Shown here: positions 28,248-38,266 of the stretch, piece by piece | How the letters are laid out: every line of letters starts with the position of its first letter | How positions within the stretch are numbered: the first letter of the stretch is position 1 | NCBI RefSeq assembly: GCF_022549675.1 | Contig: NZ_JAKZGR010000005.1 | Location: forward strand, 226,570 to 290,569 | Source of the DNA: Belliella kenyensis | Lineage (GTDB): Bacteria; Bacteroidota; Bacteroidia; Cytophagales; Cyclobacteriaceae | Length of the DNA: 64,000 nucleotides | Reading direction: 5' to 3' | The notes under the pieces: generated by a model | Databases searched by the model: none | What the model was told of the DNA's origin: nothing | The model's input: only the letters and a program-made list of their open reading frames with translations | Translations under genes and position numbers: made by a program

Positions 28248-29471
28248 ATGGTTTTTGGAAAAAATAAATACGGGTTAATTGCTACTTCTCTGCTTTTTGT
28301 AGCAGTATGCATCCTGTCTTCTTGCAATAAAACACCTGGATATGGTAGACGTACTGCCGCCAAGCCTGGTAAAACTAGTGCAACAACAGGTGCACAGTTT
28401 AGCTTCGATGCCAATGACAGTACAAATTTTGTGGTGACTAGGATGTCAAAGCAAGTGGTAGGTCCAAACTTGAAGTACATACAAGGTGGTAGGGCAGTAA
28501 TCGGATCTCAAGAACAAGATATTATGGCATTTAGAGACAATGTGGAGCGCACGGTCACTATTGCTTCTTTTTACATGGATGAAACAGAGATCACCAACAA
28601 TGATTACAAAGAATTCATCTTCAACATCAGAAAAAAAGTAAGTGCTGACTCAGTGAGTAAGCTCGAGCCTTCTGATAGGGTATGGGAAGGTGCCATGTCT
28701 TACAATGATGTTTATGATACATATTATTACAGGTTTCCAGGGTTCAATTTCTATCCTGTAGCAGGTGTCACTTGGAGTCAAGCCAATGCTTATACCAAAT
28801 GGAGGACTGAATATGTCAACGAATTGATGAGACAAAAGCAAGGTATCGATAGTACCCTGAATAAGAATCAACTCATCGAAAGAGGTGTAGCAATGCCAGA
28901 ATATAGGCTTCCAAATGAAGCAGAATGGGAATATGCAGCCAAAGCAATGATAGGAACTCAATACATGGATGAAAACCAAGAGTATGGAAGAATCTATCCT
29001 TGGGATGGCAGGGGTGTAAGAAATCCCTATAATATCAAAAGAAGAGGAAAACAAGGTGAAATGCTTGCAAACTTCAAGAGAGGACGAGGTGACTATGCTG
29101 GTATAGCAGGTGGAGTGTCCAACGATGGAGATATTATCCCTGCCAATGTTTATGATTATCCACCAAATGATTTTGGTCTATACAACATGGCAGGTAACAT
29201 GAATGAGTGGGTACAAGATGTCTACAGGCCTTTATCATTCACTGACTTTGATGACCTCAACCCTTTGAGAAAAGATGGAATCTATGATGAAGCTAAAGAT
29301 TATGGAACTACTCTAATAGATGATAACTATAGGGTATACAAAGGAGGCTCATGGAGAGATGTGGCTTATTGGCTATCACCAGGAACAAGAAGATTCATGC
29401 ATCAAGATTCTGCAACAAATCATATCGGATTCAGATGCGCTATGATATCAGTAGGTGCTACTGGAAAGTAA
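28248..29471 (+). CDS. gldJ: GldJ-like gliding-motility lipoprotein (SUMF1 fold)
   Basis: A 407-residue lipoprotein; the ATG at 28248 gives a signal with lipobox LSSC. The body is a formylglycine-generating-enzyme (SUMF1/FGE) fold: YMDETEITNNDYKEF, YPVAGVTWSQANAYTKWR, RLPNEAEWEYAAKA, NEWVQDVYRP, KGGSWRD, HIGFRC. The pattern with GYGRR near the N-terminus and ANFKRGRGDYAGIAGG is closest to GldJ as I remember it. GldK is the main alternative. These proteins are structural parts of the Bacteroidota gliding/type IX secretion apparatus and lack enzyme activity. No other gld gene is adjacent. A strong terminator follows. Confidence 0.75.
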   Translation: MVFGKNKYGLIATSLLFVAVCILSSCNKTPGYGRRTAAKPGKTSATTGAQFSFDANDSTNFVVTRMSKQVVGPNLKYIQGGRAVIGSQEQDIMAFRDNVERTVTIASFYMDETEITNNDYKEFIFNIRKKVSADSVSKLEPSDRVWEGAMSYNDVYDTYYYRFPGFNFYPVAGVTWSQANAYTKWRTEYVNELMRQKQGIDSTLNKNQLIERGVAMPEYRLPNEAEWEYAAKAMIGTQYMDENQEYGRIYPWDGRGVRNPYNIKRRGKQGEMLANFKRGRGDYAGIAGGVSNDGDIIPANVYDYPPNDFGLYNMAGNMNEWVQDVYRPLSFTDFDDLNPLRKDGIYDEAKDYGTTLIDDNYRVYKGGSWRDVAYWLSPGTRRFMHQDSATNHIGFRCAMISVGATGK

Positions 29472-29493
29472 TTTAAATCCAAAATTAATTGCT

Positions 29494-29522
29494 AAGGGGT
29501 TCATTTCTGAACCCCTTTTTTT
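29494..29522 (+). terminator. intrinsic terminator after the gldJ-like gene
   Basis: A 10-bp perfect stem pairs AAGGGGTTCA (29494-29503) with TGAACCCCTT (29508-29517) around a TTTC loop, followed by a T-run. It lies 22 bases after the stop codon. Confidence 0.9.
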
Positions 29523-29632
29523 ATTCTTAGCCATTCATACGACCGCCTATAGCGGACTATGATCTGAAAATCAAAAAATATAGAAAAACTGTCTATTATT
29601 TGGTAATTTTCTCGGATAAAAGAATCTATGAT

Positions 29633-32065
29633 ATGCTCTATTTATTACGAAAAACAATTTGTACATCTCTGATTGTATGTATTGGTCTCTGGATCAATAT
29701 TCCACAATCATTGGCTCAAAATGCCCAAACATACCAAACACCTCCTGAGGAGATCGCAGCACTGGTAAAAGCTCCATCTACTCCCTCTTTGAGTTTCAGC
29801 CGTACAGGTGACTTTATGCTTTTGCTAGAAAGATCCGGTAATCCATCCATAGAAGACCTAGCGCAGCCTGAACTTCGGATTGCAGGCATGAGAATCAACC
29901 CAGCCACAAATGGACCCAGTAGATCTGGAGCTATTGAGAATGTGAAAGTCAAAATCACCAAGTCTGGGGAAGAGCATGCTATCAAAGGTCTTCCTAAAAA
30001 CGCTCGACTTGGTGGGTTTGCGATTAGCAAGGATGAAAAATTTGCAGCCGTAACCAACACTACAAACACAGGAATCAGCTTGTGGTTGATAGATCTAACA
30101 AGTTATGAAGCAAAAAAATTGACTGATGAAATTGTCAATGATATCATGGGAGGGACCCTCAGCTGGACTCCAGACAATAAAATACTCCTTAAAGCTGTAA
30201 ACCCTAAGCGAGGTGAGATGCCAAAAGCACCACTAGCACCAGTAGGTCCGACAGTTCAAGAAACTTCGGGAAATGCAGCACCTTCTAGAACTTACCAAGA
30301 TTTGCTCACAAATGCTCACGATGAGCGATTGTTCGAATACTTTGCTGATTCACAGCTCATGCTTATTGACCTCAACGGTCAAGCCACACCTTATGGTCAG
30401 CCTGGCCTTTTCAAATCCGTCAGTATATCACCTGATGGAAAATATGTAATGGTGGATATTATCAAAAAACCTTTCTCATACTTAGTACCAGCCTCCAGAT
30501 TCCCTTACAATGTGGAGATTTGGGATATGTCAGGAAACAATGTAAAAACTTTAGCTGAGTTGCCCTTAGATGAAGTTCGACCAACGGGGTTTGATGCTAC
30601 AGTGACTGGACCTAGGTCTATCAACTGGAGAGCTGACAAGCCTTCTACTCTCTATTGGGTAGAAACACAAGATGGTGGAGATGGTAGGATTGCTATGGAA
30701 GAGCGTGATATCGTATACACACTCAATGCACCATTCAATGGCTCTAAAACCAAATTGATCAGTACACCATACAGATATGGAGGTATATACTGGTCAGATG
30801 ACAACTTTGCCCTTTTCAATGAAAGATGGTCAGCTACTAGAAAGCAAATCGTCAATGTAATCAATCCATCCAAGCCTGGTGAAAAGCGTACAATCATCGA
30901 AAGATCATCTGACGATATCTATAATGATCCCGGAAGTCCAATTTTCATAACCAACGATTTTGGTAGATCAGTAATCATGAGAAAAGGTGATGATATCTTC
31001 ATGACTAGTGAGGGTGGTTCTCCAGAAGGAAGCATGCCTTATTTATCTACTTTCAATGCAAAAACCAAAACAGAAAAGATTCTCTGGAGATCCCAAGCCC
31101 CTTATTATGAAAGAGTAGCAAAAGTCTTGAATGCAGATGCTTCCGAATTTATCACCCTGAAAGAAAGCACTGATATACAGCCTAACTACTGGCTAGTCAA
31201 CACCAAAAAGAGAATAGCTCCTATTCAAATCACAAACTTCGAGCACCCCTATGAATCCATCAAGGGAATCAAAAAACAATTGGTGAAATACAAAAGGAAT
31301 GATGGACTAGACTTATCTGCTATCGTCTACACACCTGAAGGATACAATCCTGATACTGATGGTCCTCTTCCAGTACTGATGTGGGCATATCCAAGGGAAT
31401 ACAAATCTGCCGAAGTAGCATCGCAGGTAAGAGGCTCTCAATATGCATTCACCAGATTAAGTTGGGGATCGCCTATCTATTGGGTGACACAAGGATATGC
31501 AATCATGGATCAGACAGAAATGCCGATTGTAGGTGAAGGAGATCTCGAGCCTAATGACTTCTTTTTGGAACAGCTTGTAGCAAATGCAGAAGCAGCTATA
31601 GACTTTATTGCAGAATCTGGCATTGGAGATAGAAATAGGATTGGTGTAGGTGGTCATTCTTATGGTGCCTTTATGACTGCTAACTTACTATCTCATAGCA
31701 ATCTTTTTGCCGCTGGTATTGCGAGATCAGGTGCTTATAATAGGACACTCACGCCTTTTGGCTTTCAATATGAGCAAAGAACATTCTGGGAAGCTCCTGA
31801 AGTATATTTCAACATGGCTCCTTTTATGCATGCCAATAAAGTAAAAACACCTATACTTCTGATTCATGGTGAAGCTGACAACAATGCAGGGACTTTCCCC
31901 ATTCAGTCAGAGAGATATTACAATGCCCTCAAAGGACATGGTGCAACTACCAGGTTGGTATTTCTTCCACACGAATCCCATGGCTATGCTGCTGAAGAAT
32001 CCATTCTCCACACCTTATGGGAGCAACATCAATGGTTGGAAAAATATGTAAAAAATAAAAAATAA
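29633..32065 (+). CDS. S9-family serine peptidase, glutamyl-endopeptidase type
   Basis: An exported prolyl-oligopeptidase-family protease of about 810 residues. The ATG at 29633 gives a signal peptide ending SLAQ. The N-terminal beta-propeller starts with YQTPPEEIAALV and resembles the group that includes plant chloroplast glutamyl endopeptidase (S9D). The C-terminal alpha/beta-hydrolase has the nucleophile motif GVGGHSYGAFM, the Asp in HGEADNNAG, and the His in PHESHGYAA. It probably degrades peptides in the periplasm or outside the cell. It is a single gene. Confidence 0.9.
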   Translation: MLYLLRKTICTSLIVCIGLWINIPQSLAQNAQTYQTPPEEIAALVKAPSTPSLSFSRTGDFMLLLERSGNPSIEDLAQPELRIAGMRINPATNGPSRSGAIENVKVKITKSGEEHAIKGLPKNARLGGFAISKDEKFAAVTNTTNTGISLWLIDLTSYEAKKLTDEIVNDIMGGTLSWTPDNKILLKAVNPKRGEMPKAPLAPVGPTVQETSGNAAPSRTYQDLLTNAHDERLFEYFADSQLMLIDLNGQATPYGQPGLFKSVSISPDGKYVMVDIIKKPFSYLVPASRFPYNVEIWDMSGNNVKTLAELPLDEVRPTGFDATVTGPRSINWRADKPSTLYWVETQDGGDGRIAMEERDIVYTLNAPFNGSKTKLISTPYRYGGIYWSDDNFALFNERWSATRKQIVNVINPSKPGEKRTIIERSSDDIYNDPGSPIFITNDFGRSVIMRKGDDIFMTSEGGSPEGSMPYLSTFNAKTKTEKILWRSQAPYYERVAKVLNADASEFITLKESTDIQPNYWLVNTKKRIAPIQITNFEHPYESIKGIKKQLVKYKRNDGLDLSAIVYTPEGYNPDTDGPLPVLMWAYPREYKSAEVASQVRGSQYAFTRLSWGSPIYWVTQGYAIMDQTEMPIVGEGDLEPNDFFLEQLVANAEAAIDFIAESGIGDRNRIGVGGHSYGAFMTANLLSHSNLFAAGIARSGAYNRTLTPFGFQYEQRTFWEAPEVYFNMAPFMHANKVKTPILLIHGEADNNAGTFPIQSERYYNALKGHGATTRLVFLPHESHGYAAEESILHTLWEQHQWLEKYVKNKK

Positions 32066-32080
32066 TTTGATAGCATAAAT

Positions 32081-32125
32081 ATGCCCCCGATAAGCATCAT
32101 ACTTTTTGGGGGCATTTCAATTTTC
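32081..32125 (+). terminator. probable terminator after the S9 peptidase gene
   Basis: ATGCCCCC (32081-32088) pairs with GGGGGCAT (32108-32115). The T-tract after it is interrupted (TTCAATTTTC), so this is a weaker terminator than others in the window. Confidence 0.5.
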
Positions 32126-32307
32126 TTTTGAGGCTTTTTCAAACTTTACTTCCTCAATTTTAATAACACTTATTTTGAATAGATCCTACATCTCTTTGAA
32201 GATCGTGATGGGATAGTATTCCACTTGGCTAGATGTCCCTCTACTAGGGAAAAATGCAAAACTTAGGAAAATTCAAACATTTCAGTTGAAAATAAATTTA
32301 CTTAAGT

Positions 32308-32760
32308 ATGAAGCATATCACTATTTCCACAAAAGTAGAACAATCATATTTAGAAGTAAAAGAGGGGTTCAACCAAAATCTTTTTAAAAAATTAAGTCCT
32401 CCATTTCCACCTGTCAAGCTCCTAAGATTCGATGGATCCAATGAAGGTGACTTGGTCTCTTTGGAGTTGAATTTTATTTTTTTCAAGCAAACATGGACTT
32501 CCATAATCACAAAGGATCATACAGATGCAAATGAGTTTTACTTTATAGATAAAGGAATAAAACTACCCTTTTTCTTAAAAAAATGGCAACATAAGCACAG
32601 GGTAATCAATGACGGCAAAAGTAGCATTATAATAGATGAAATAGCCTACCAAGCACCATTTTCATGGATGACACTACTGCTATATCCTGCTCTATACTTA
32701 CAGTTTATATATAGAAAACCTATATACAAGAAAATCTTCAAGGATAAATCAAAATTGTAA
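32308..32760 (+). CDS. SRPBCC-like (START/polyketide-cyclase fold) protein
   Basis: A 150-residue protein. An early strand (ITISTKVEQS), an EVKEGFNQNLFKKLSPPFPPVKLLRFDG segment, alternating strands in the middle and a C-terminal helix match the SRPBCC/COG4276-like group of ligand-binding domains often seen in Bacteroidota. The ligand is unknown. The last 12 bases overlap the 3' end of the convergent Fur-family gene. Confidence 0.65.
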   Translation: MKHITISTKVEQSYLEVKEGFNQNLFKKLSPPFPPVKLLRFDGSNEGDLVSLELNFIFFKQTWTSIITKDHTDANEFYFIDKGIKLPFFLKKWQHKHRVINDGKSSIIIDEIAYQAPFSWMTLLLYPALYLQFIYRKPIYKKIFKDKSKL

Positions 32761-33216
32761 ATTATCGCAGTCTTGAATCTGACAATCCCCATACAATACC
32801 AAAGAATGGCTTGAAATAGCAGATTCAAACTCCCTTCCCATTGCTTCTTTTATTAAGTTCAATCTTTCATCCGAAAACTCTCTGATCTTTCTGCACTGAT
32901 TGCATACATGATGATCATGGTGCTTGTAGGTAAGAGCTTGTTCATACAAAGCAACCTTATCTTTGAATTGATGCTTTACCGCAAGCCCACATTCTACTAG
33001 CAAATCTAAAGTATTGTAAATCGTCGCTCGACTGATGGTGTATCCTTTGTTTCTCATCAATAGAAAAAGTCCCTCTACATCAATATGTTCATCTTGAGGC
33101 AAAGCGTACAATTCATCCATCACAGAATATCTTTCTGGAGTCTTTCTACTTCCTTGTCTCAATAGGAAATTTTCAAAAATCTTCTTTGCTTTTTCTACTA
33201 CCGTCTTTTCAGCCAT
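32749..33216 (-). CDS. Fur-family metalloregulator
   Basis: A 155-residue DNA-binding repressor. The N-terminal winged helix carries ISRATIYNTLDLLVECGL, the recognition helix typical of Fur/PerR/Zur. The C-terminal dimerisation domain has YKHHDHHVCNQCRK, with a histidine-rich metal site and one Cys pair; a second pair-like segment (GDCQIQDC) near the end would complete a structural zinc site. Whether it senses iron, peroxide or zinc cannot be decided; the HHDHHVCNQC context is shared by Fur and PerR types. No Fur box was confidently recognised nearby. Confidence 0.9.
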   Translation of the reverse strand: MAEKTVVEKAKKIFENFLLRQGSRKTPERYSVMDELYALPQDEHIDVEGLFLLMRNKGYTISRATIYNTLDLLVECGLAVKHQFKDKVALYEQALTYKHHDHHVCNQCRKIREFSDERLNLIKEAMGREFESAISSHSLVLYGDCQIQDCDNLQF

Positions 33217-33554
33217 ACATATTTTCCATCTAGAAAACTAAGATGCATGATTTTTTAGATTTTTTCAACTTTATAGATTCTATCTATTACAATTTAGATT
33301 GATTTCAATTTTATACATACCAATTCTTCAATGAATTTTCAAAAAACACCCTTGATAAAATATAGATAGTAAATAAGCAGTCAATCATATTTCATAAAAT
33401 CACTTTCTGCGCTGAAGGCAGTTAAACTGAAATATAATCTTGCCGAGTTGTATTGAGCAAAATTTTAATTACATCATCAATTGTACGTTGTAAACAATTT
33501 AGTCAGATTTTTATTCTTAACTTAAAAGTGATTTACTCAACCATACATAAACCC
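33217..33554. other. 338-base AT-rich divergent gap
   Basis: The gap between the Fur-family gene and the aspartyl protease gene. It is strongly AT-rich with many short runs such as TTTAGATTTTTT and TAGATTCTATCTATTA. No ORF or RNA gene was seen. It should hold both promoters; neither could be fixed with confidence. Confidence 0.45.
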
Positions 33555-34811
33555 ATGACCCATTACTTAAGACGTATAGTAACATTATGCTACTTTATGA
33601 TAAGTATTCCGGCTTATGCTCAATTGCCAGGTTTTTTTATGAAAGAGGATAAAAAGAAAGTCAACATCAAATTTTTCAATAACAACAACCTAATCATCAT
33701 ACCTATTTCAATCAATGGTAGTGAGCCATTGAACTTTATCTTTGACACTGGAATCAAAAGCAATATTTTGTTTAGCAAAAGTCTAGGTGACGAACTTGAT
33801 CTACAATACAGTCGAAAATTAAACCTAGTAGGAGCTGATGGAAAAACCGTCCTCACTGCCTCAGTATCTTTAAGCAATCGCTTGGATATGGAAAAGATAA
33901 TGGGAGAATATCAGACTTTATTGGTTTTAGAAGAGGACTTTTTTGAGTTAGAAAAGCTGACAGGTATTCCAATATACGGAGTAATCGGCTATGAATTCTT
34001 TAAGAATAATCCGATCAAAGTAAACTACGATGTAGGACAAATTACATTTTATAAATCAGATAGGTTAAAATGGAGACCATTTGGATTTAGAAAAACCGCT
34101 TTAAAATTAGAAAATAGTAAACCCTACATACATGCAGATATAACTCAGATTCTTGGAGGAAAATTAAATGCAAAGCTACTTATAGACACAGGAGCAAATC
34201 ATGGTCTTCTTCTCAATCCAGAAACTACAAATGCCATAAAGTTTCCTCCTATCACATTAGAATCAGAATTAGGTCGTTCATTAGGTGGCGATTTGTATGG
34301 ATTGGTAGGGAGGTCAAAAGAGCTCGATATCAATGGTTTAAAATTTTCGAATTTGATCACCTCATTTCCTGAGGAAAATGATTTTAGCTATGTCATCAAA
34401 GAATCTGGAAGACAAGGAAGTCTAGGATCTGAAATTCTAAGCAGATTAGAGATCATCTTCGATTATCAAAGGGAACGTATTTTGTACAGGAAATCTAGTT
34501 CCTTTTCCAATCCATTTGAGTTTGACATGAGTGGGATCACCCCAAAGCAATATTCCTATGAAAGTGGGAGAATCTACATAGCCAAACTCAAGGAAGCCTC
34601 ACCAGCAAGTCAAGCAGGATTACAAGAAATGGACGAAATCATTAAAATAAATAACATACCTATTGAATTTTGGAAATTACCAGATATCACAAAATACCTT
34701 AAATCAGAAGTAGGTAAAGAAGTCAAATTGACGATCCTGAGATTTGATGCGCATGAAAGTGATATTCCTAAAGAACTAAACTTCACATTCAAACTGAAAA
34801 GAATGATTTAA
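33555..34811 (+). CDS. exported retropepsin-like aspartyl protease with PDZ domain
   Basis: A 418-residue protein with a signal peptide (ends AYAQ). The ATG at 33555 is chosen because it begins the signal; the longer frame from 33453 adds non-signal residues. Two aspartyl-protease half-sites are visible: FIFDTGIKSN (about 58-68) and LLIDTGANHG (about 209-218). A PDZ domain follows (LKEASPASQAGLQEMDEIIKI). Similar Bacteroidota periplasmic proteins carry this pairing; the substrate is unknown. It is upstream of the histidine kinase gene, with 106 bases between. Confidence 0.85.
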   Translation: MTHYLRRIVTLCYFMISIPAYAQLPGFFMKEDKKKVNIKFFNNNNLIIIPISINGSEPLNFIFDTGIKSNILFSKSLGDELDLQYSRKLNLVGADGKTVLTASVSLSNRLDMEKIMGEYQTLLVLEEDFFELEKLTGIPIYGVIGYEFFKNNPIKVNYDVGQITFYKSDRLKWRPFGFRKTALKLENSKPYIHADITQILGGKLNAKLLIDTGANHGLLLNPETTNAIKFPPITLESELGRSLGGDLYGLVGRSKELDINGLKFSNLITSFPEENDFSYVIKESGRQGSLGSEILSRLEIIFDYQRERILYRKSSSFSNPFEFDMSGITPKQYSYESGRIYIAKLKEASPASQAGLQEMDEIIKINNIPIEFWKLPDITKYLKSEVGKEVKLTILRFDAHESDIPKELNFTFKLKRMI

Positions 34812-34917
34812 ATCTCTTGTTCATTATTGATCAAAAAAATAAATATTGTAGATTAGTTTCTTTATTTTTACATTCACCCTAATCTGATCCATATTTATCC
34901 TATTTTATGTTGTAGCA

Positions 34918-37900
34918 ATGAAAAATAACTCAACTAAAAATAGCTTTGACAATATACTCTTTACATTGAAAAGGTATAAAGAAGGAGACTACGAACTCCT
35001 TTATATTTCTTCGGAAGTTAGGGAATTGATCAACGGCGACACAAAATTTTATCATGAAAGCTTTTTCAGGAGTTTATTCCCTACCTTACCTTTTACAGTT
35101 TTTGAATTTCTATTTGAAGCTTTGGGAACAGGGGAAAAAATTTACTGTCCTATCATCATAAAAGAAACCAAATTCCAATTTGTACAAATCGAAGGATACA
35201 TCATCAATCAAGAGGATGGATCATACTTGATCACTGCATTGATTTCTCCTCAGACCAGTCCAAATCATGTTCCATATGCTTGGCTGATTACGGATAAAAA
35301 TGCTTTTCACTTATCAAAGAATAAAAATTTAGATTCTGACTGGAAAAAATTCATTCTCAACAGATTCCCATTTTTCAATGAAGTTTCCCTCCAAGAATTG
35401 ATTTCAGATGATAAAACATCCAATAGCATCTGTATCTTTCCTGACCGGCTGTACCTTACCAAAGAAACTCTTGCCCCGAAAGTATCTCTTTTTCAATTAG
35501 AATATCATGATACAAGCTCGGCTCGACAAGCTCGGCTACCAAAACCCCAAGAAAATAATCTCATTTATTATGAATTGGACACTTCAACTGGCGAAATGCG
35601 GATGAGTGGGGCAATCGAAAAAATATTAGGATACAAAACTTCCAAATTCGAAAAATTCAAACAAACTGATTGGAAAAATCTCATTCATCCAGACGATAGA
35701 AAAGCCTACAAACATAGCTTTGAACATTCTAACCTTATTGTTTACAAATTTTTACATGCAGACGGACATTATATCTTTTTGCAGGATGAAATCGAAAAAA
35801 TACAGAAGCAAGAATCATCTGATGAATTTATCATTGGAGTATTAGGTGATATTTCTGAACTCAAAGAAATAGAAAAAAACCTGTTGGATCATAAAACAGT
35901 TTTGGATGAGCTCACTTCCGTGGTACCAGGCATAGTATACTTACTCAAGGCTTATCCAGACGGAAAGCACAAGTATATTTTTGTAAGCGAGGGAAGCAGG
36001 GATCTGGCAGGCATAGAGCCTCACGAAATACTTATGGACGAAAAAGCCTTTGAAGATTTGATCATCAAAGAAGACTTAAACAAAGTCATTCAAGCAGACA
36101 GAACAGCTTATCACAACAATCATAAATTTGAATCACAATTTAGAATCAAAACCAAAAAAGGTGATATCAAATGGATACATGGAGCTTCCAATAAATTAGA
36201 AAAATATCATAATGAGTCGATCTGGGCTGGACTATTCATTGATATCACCCAAAGCAAACTAAATGAGGAAGAAGCCTTTCAACAGCAAGCTAAATATAAG
36301 CTTCTTTTCAACGAAAACCCTGTATCTATCTTTCACTATGATAAACAAGGAGATATCCTTTCTGCCAACAAGGCATTCTTATCTAGCTTAGGTCTTACGG
36401 ATGATTCTAAACTTATAGGTAAAAATATCTTTGACTTAGTAGGTCCGCAAAAAATAAAGAAAGCATTAGAAGATAGCTTTACAAAAGGATACGGGAATTT
36501 TGAAGGCATTTATTTTAGTTATTACAATCAGAAAGTGTTTCAAATTCGATTTAGTGCCAAGTCATTAGATTCCAATAGTTTTCAAGCAATTGTAGAAAAT
36601 ATACCCGATCAGGAATATGTACACAATATCTTAGCAGAGCTCACTGAGAAAACATCCAAATACAGCGGGCAAGATTTCTTTGATATCCTGACCAATTTTC
36701 TATCTCAAAAACTAGGAGCTGAGCATTGCTTCATTGCAGAAATCGATAATAATAATGATCAAGCAAACGTTATTTCTTTTCATTCTGATGGAGTCAAGCA
36801 AGAGAATTTTACGTATCAGTTGACACATAGTCCTTGTGAAATTTGTATCAATTCCTCAGAACCACTCATCATTCTTAACAATGCGACAGGAAAATTTCCC
36901 AATGATGTGGAGTTAAGAAAATTTGGTATAAATACCTATATGGGTGTTACCATTTCAGACATAAATGGCAAAAATCTAGGTATGCTTGTACTAATGGACA
37001 CTAAGCCTATGCATTATAGTCCTGTCTATGAATCAGTACTTAAAATTTTAGCAGATAGGATTGGGGCAGAGTTGGGAAGATTGAGTTATGAAAAAAAGCT
37101 AATCGCTTCAGAACTATTGTACCGAAGTATCGCCATAAATTTTCCAAATGGTACAATAGAAGTTTTGGATTGTAATTTTGTATGTGTATACACAGATGGA
37201 AAAGAATATATGCAACAAGGCATAGATCCAGCAGAATTGTTGGGAAAATCTATTCTTGACAGATATTCTACAGAAATAGCAAAAAAAATAGAAGATCAAT
37301 TATCACCAACACTACAAGGGTCATCGGTGACATTTGAGATAAGTATAGAAAATCAACATTACCTAAAAAATGCAGTACCATTAAGAAACGAACTAAGGGA
37401 AATAGAAAGAATTTTACTTGTGACACAAAACATAACAGAAACCAAAAAATCTGAAGAGGAACGCAGTCAACTCATCAAAGATCTCAAATCACAAAATGAA
37501 GAACTTCAAAGGTTTGCATACATCATCTCTCACAATCTTCGAGCTCCAATTGTAAATATTACCGCTCTCCTGGACTTATATAATGGCAAAAAACCAGAAG
37601 ATCCAGAGAACAAAGAAATCATTGATAACCTCAAAGTGGCAACCAACATCCTCAACAATACACTCCAAGATTTGATTGATGTAGTTGCGATCAAAAAAAA
37701 TAAACTCCCTAAGATTGATAGAATCGATTTCAAACTTCTCACCAATAATATCGAGACAAGCCTAAGTAAACAAATCGAAGAATCAGGTGCTAATATTAGC
37801 AAAGACTTTTCTGGGGTAAATAGTATCAACTACATCTACTCACATTTGGAAAACTTTCTGACGAACCTTACCACTAATGCCATCAAATATAGAGATCCAA

Positions 37901-38193
37901 AAAGACCGCTTCATATTCAAATAAAAACTTACGAAAGCAAAGAGTTCACAGTCATAGAATTCAAAGACAACGGTATTGGCATTGATTTAAAAAGATATGG
38001 AGACAGACTTTTTGGATTATACCAAAGATTTCATTCTCATGTAGAAGGCAAAGGGCTTGGACTATATTTGATTCGAGAACAAATAAGAGCACATGACGGT
38101 AATCTTTTCGTAGAAAGCGAAGTAGGTAAAGGAACCACTTTCTACATTTACTTGAAAAACCTCATTATCAATCAGGAAGGTATTATTTATTGA
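34918..38193 (+). CDS. multi-PAS/GAF sensor histidine kinase
   Basis: A cytosolic hybrid-free sensor kinase of 1091 residues with no membrane helix seen. PAS-like domains lie at about 219-320, 330-450 (VSEGSRDLAGI), 460-560 (FNENPVSIFHYDKQGDIL) and 730-850, with a GAF domain at about 570-725. The HisKA box is YIISHNLRAPIVNI (phospho-His near 871). HATPase motifs follow: NLTTNAIKY, DNGIGID, GKGLGLYL, GKGTTFYIY. No receiver domain or response-regulator gene is adjacent, so it is an orphan kinase. PAS plus GAF in the cytosol suggests an intracellular or diffusible signal. Domain edges are estimates. Confidence 0.92.
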   Translation: MKNNSTKNSFDNILFTLKRYKEGDYELLYISSEVRELINGDTKFYHESFFRSLFPTLPFTVFEFLFEALGTGEKIYCPIIIKETKFQFVQIEGYIINQEDGSYLITALISPQTSPNHVPYAWLITDKNAFHLSKNKNLDSDWKKFILNRFPFFNEVSLQELISDDKTSNSICIFPDRLYLTKETLAPKVSLFQLEYHDTSSARQARLPKPQENNLIYYELDTSTGEMRMSGAIEKILGYKTSKFEKFKQTDWKNLIHPDDRKAYKHSFEHSNLIVYKFLHADGHYIFLQDEIEKIQKQESSDEFIIGVLGDISELKEIEKNLLDHKTVLDELTSVVPGIVYLLKAYPDGKHKYIFVSEGSRDLAGIEPHEILMDEKAFEDLIIKEDLNKVIQADRTAYHNNHKFESQFRIKTKKGDIKWIHGASNKLEKYHNESIWAGLFIDITQSKLNEEEAFQQQAKYKLLFNENPVSIFHYDKQGDILSANKAFLSSLGLTDDSKLIGKNIFDLVGPQKIKKALEDSFTKGYGNFEGIYFSYYNQKVFQIRFSAKSLDSNSFQAIVENIPDQEYVHNILAELTEKTSKYSGQDFFDILTNFLSQKLGAEHCFIAEIDNNNDQANVISFHSDGVKQENFTYQLTHSPCEICINSSEPLIILNNATGKFPNDVELRKFGINTYMGVTISDINGKNLGMLVLMDTKPMHYSPVYESVLKILADRIGAELGRLSYEKKLIASELLYRSIAINFPNGTIEVLDCNFVCVYTDGKEYMQQGIDPAELLGKSILDRYSTEIAKKIEDQLSPTLQGSSVTFEISIENQHYLKNAVPLRNELREIERILLVTQNITETKKSEEERSQLIKDLKSQNEELQRFAYIISHNLRAPIVNITALLDLYNGKKPEDPENKEIIDNLKVATNILNNTLQDLIDVVAIKKNKLPKIDRIDFKLLTNNIETSLSKQIEESGANISKDFSGVNSINYIYSHLENFLTNLTTNAIKYRDPKRPLHIQIKTYESKEFTVIEFKDNGIGIDLKRYGDRLFGLYQRFHSHVEGKGLGLYLIREQIRAHDGNLFVESEVGKGTTFYIYLKNLIINQEGIIY

Positions 38194-38266
38194 CAATTTT
38201 GCAGAATAAAAGCAACATCCTTGCTAAATTTACGTCAATATCCTCCAATGTTTGATATAAACAACT

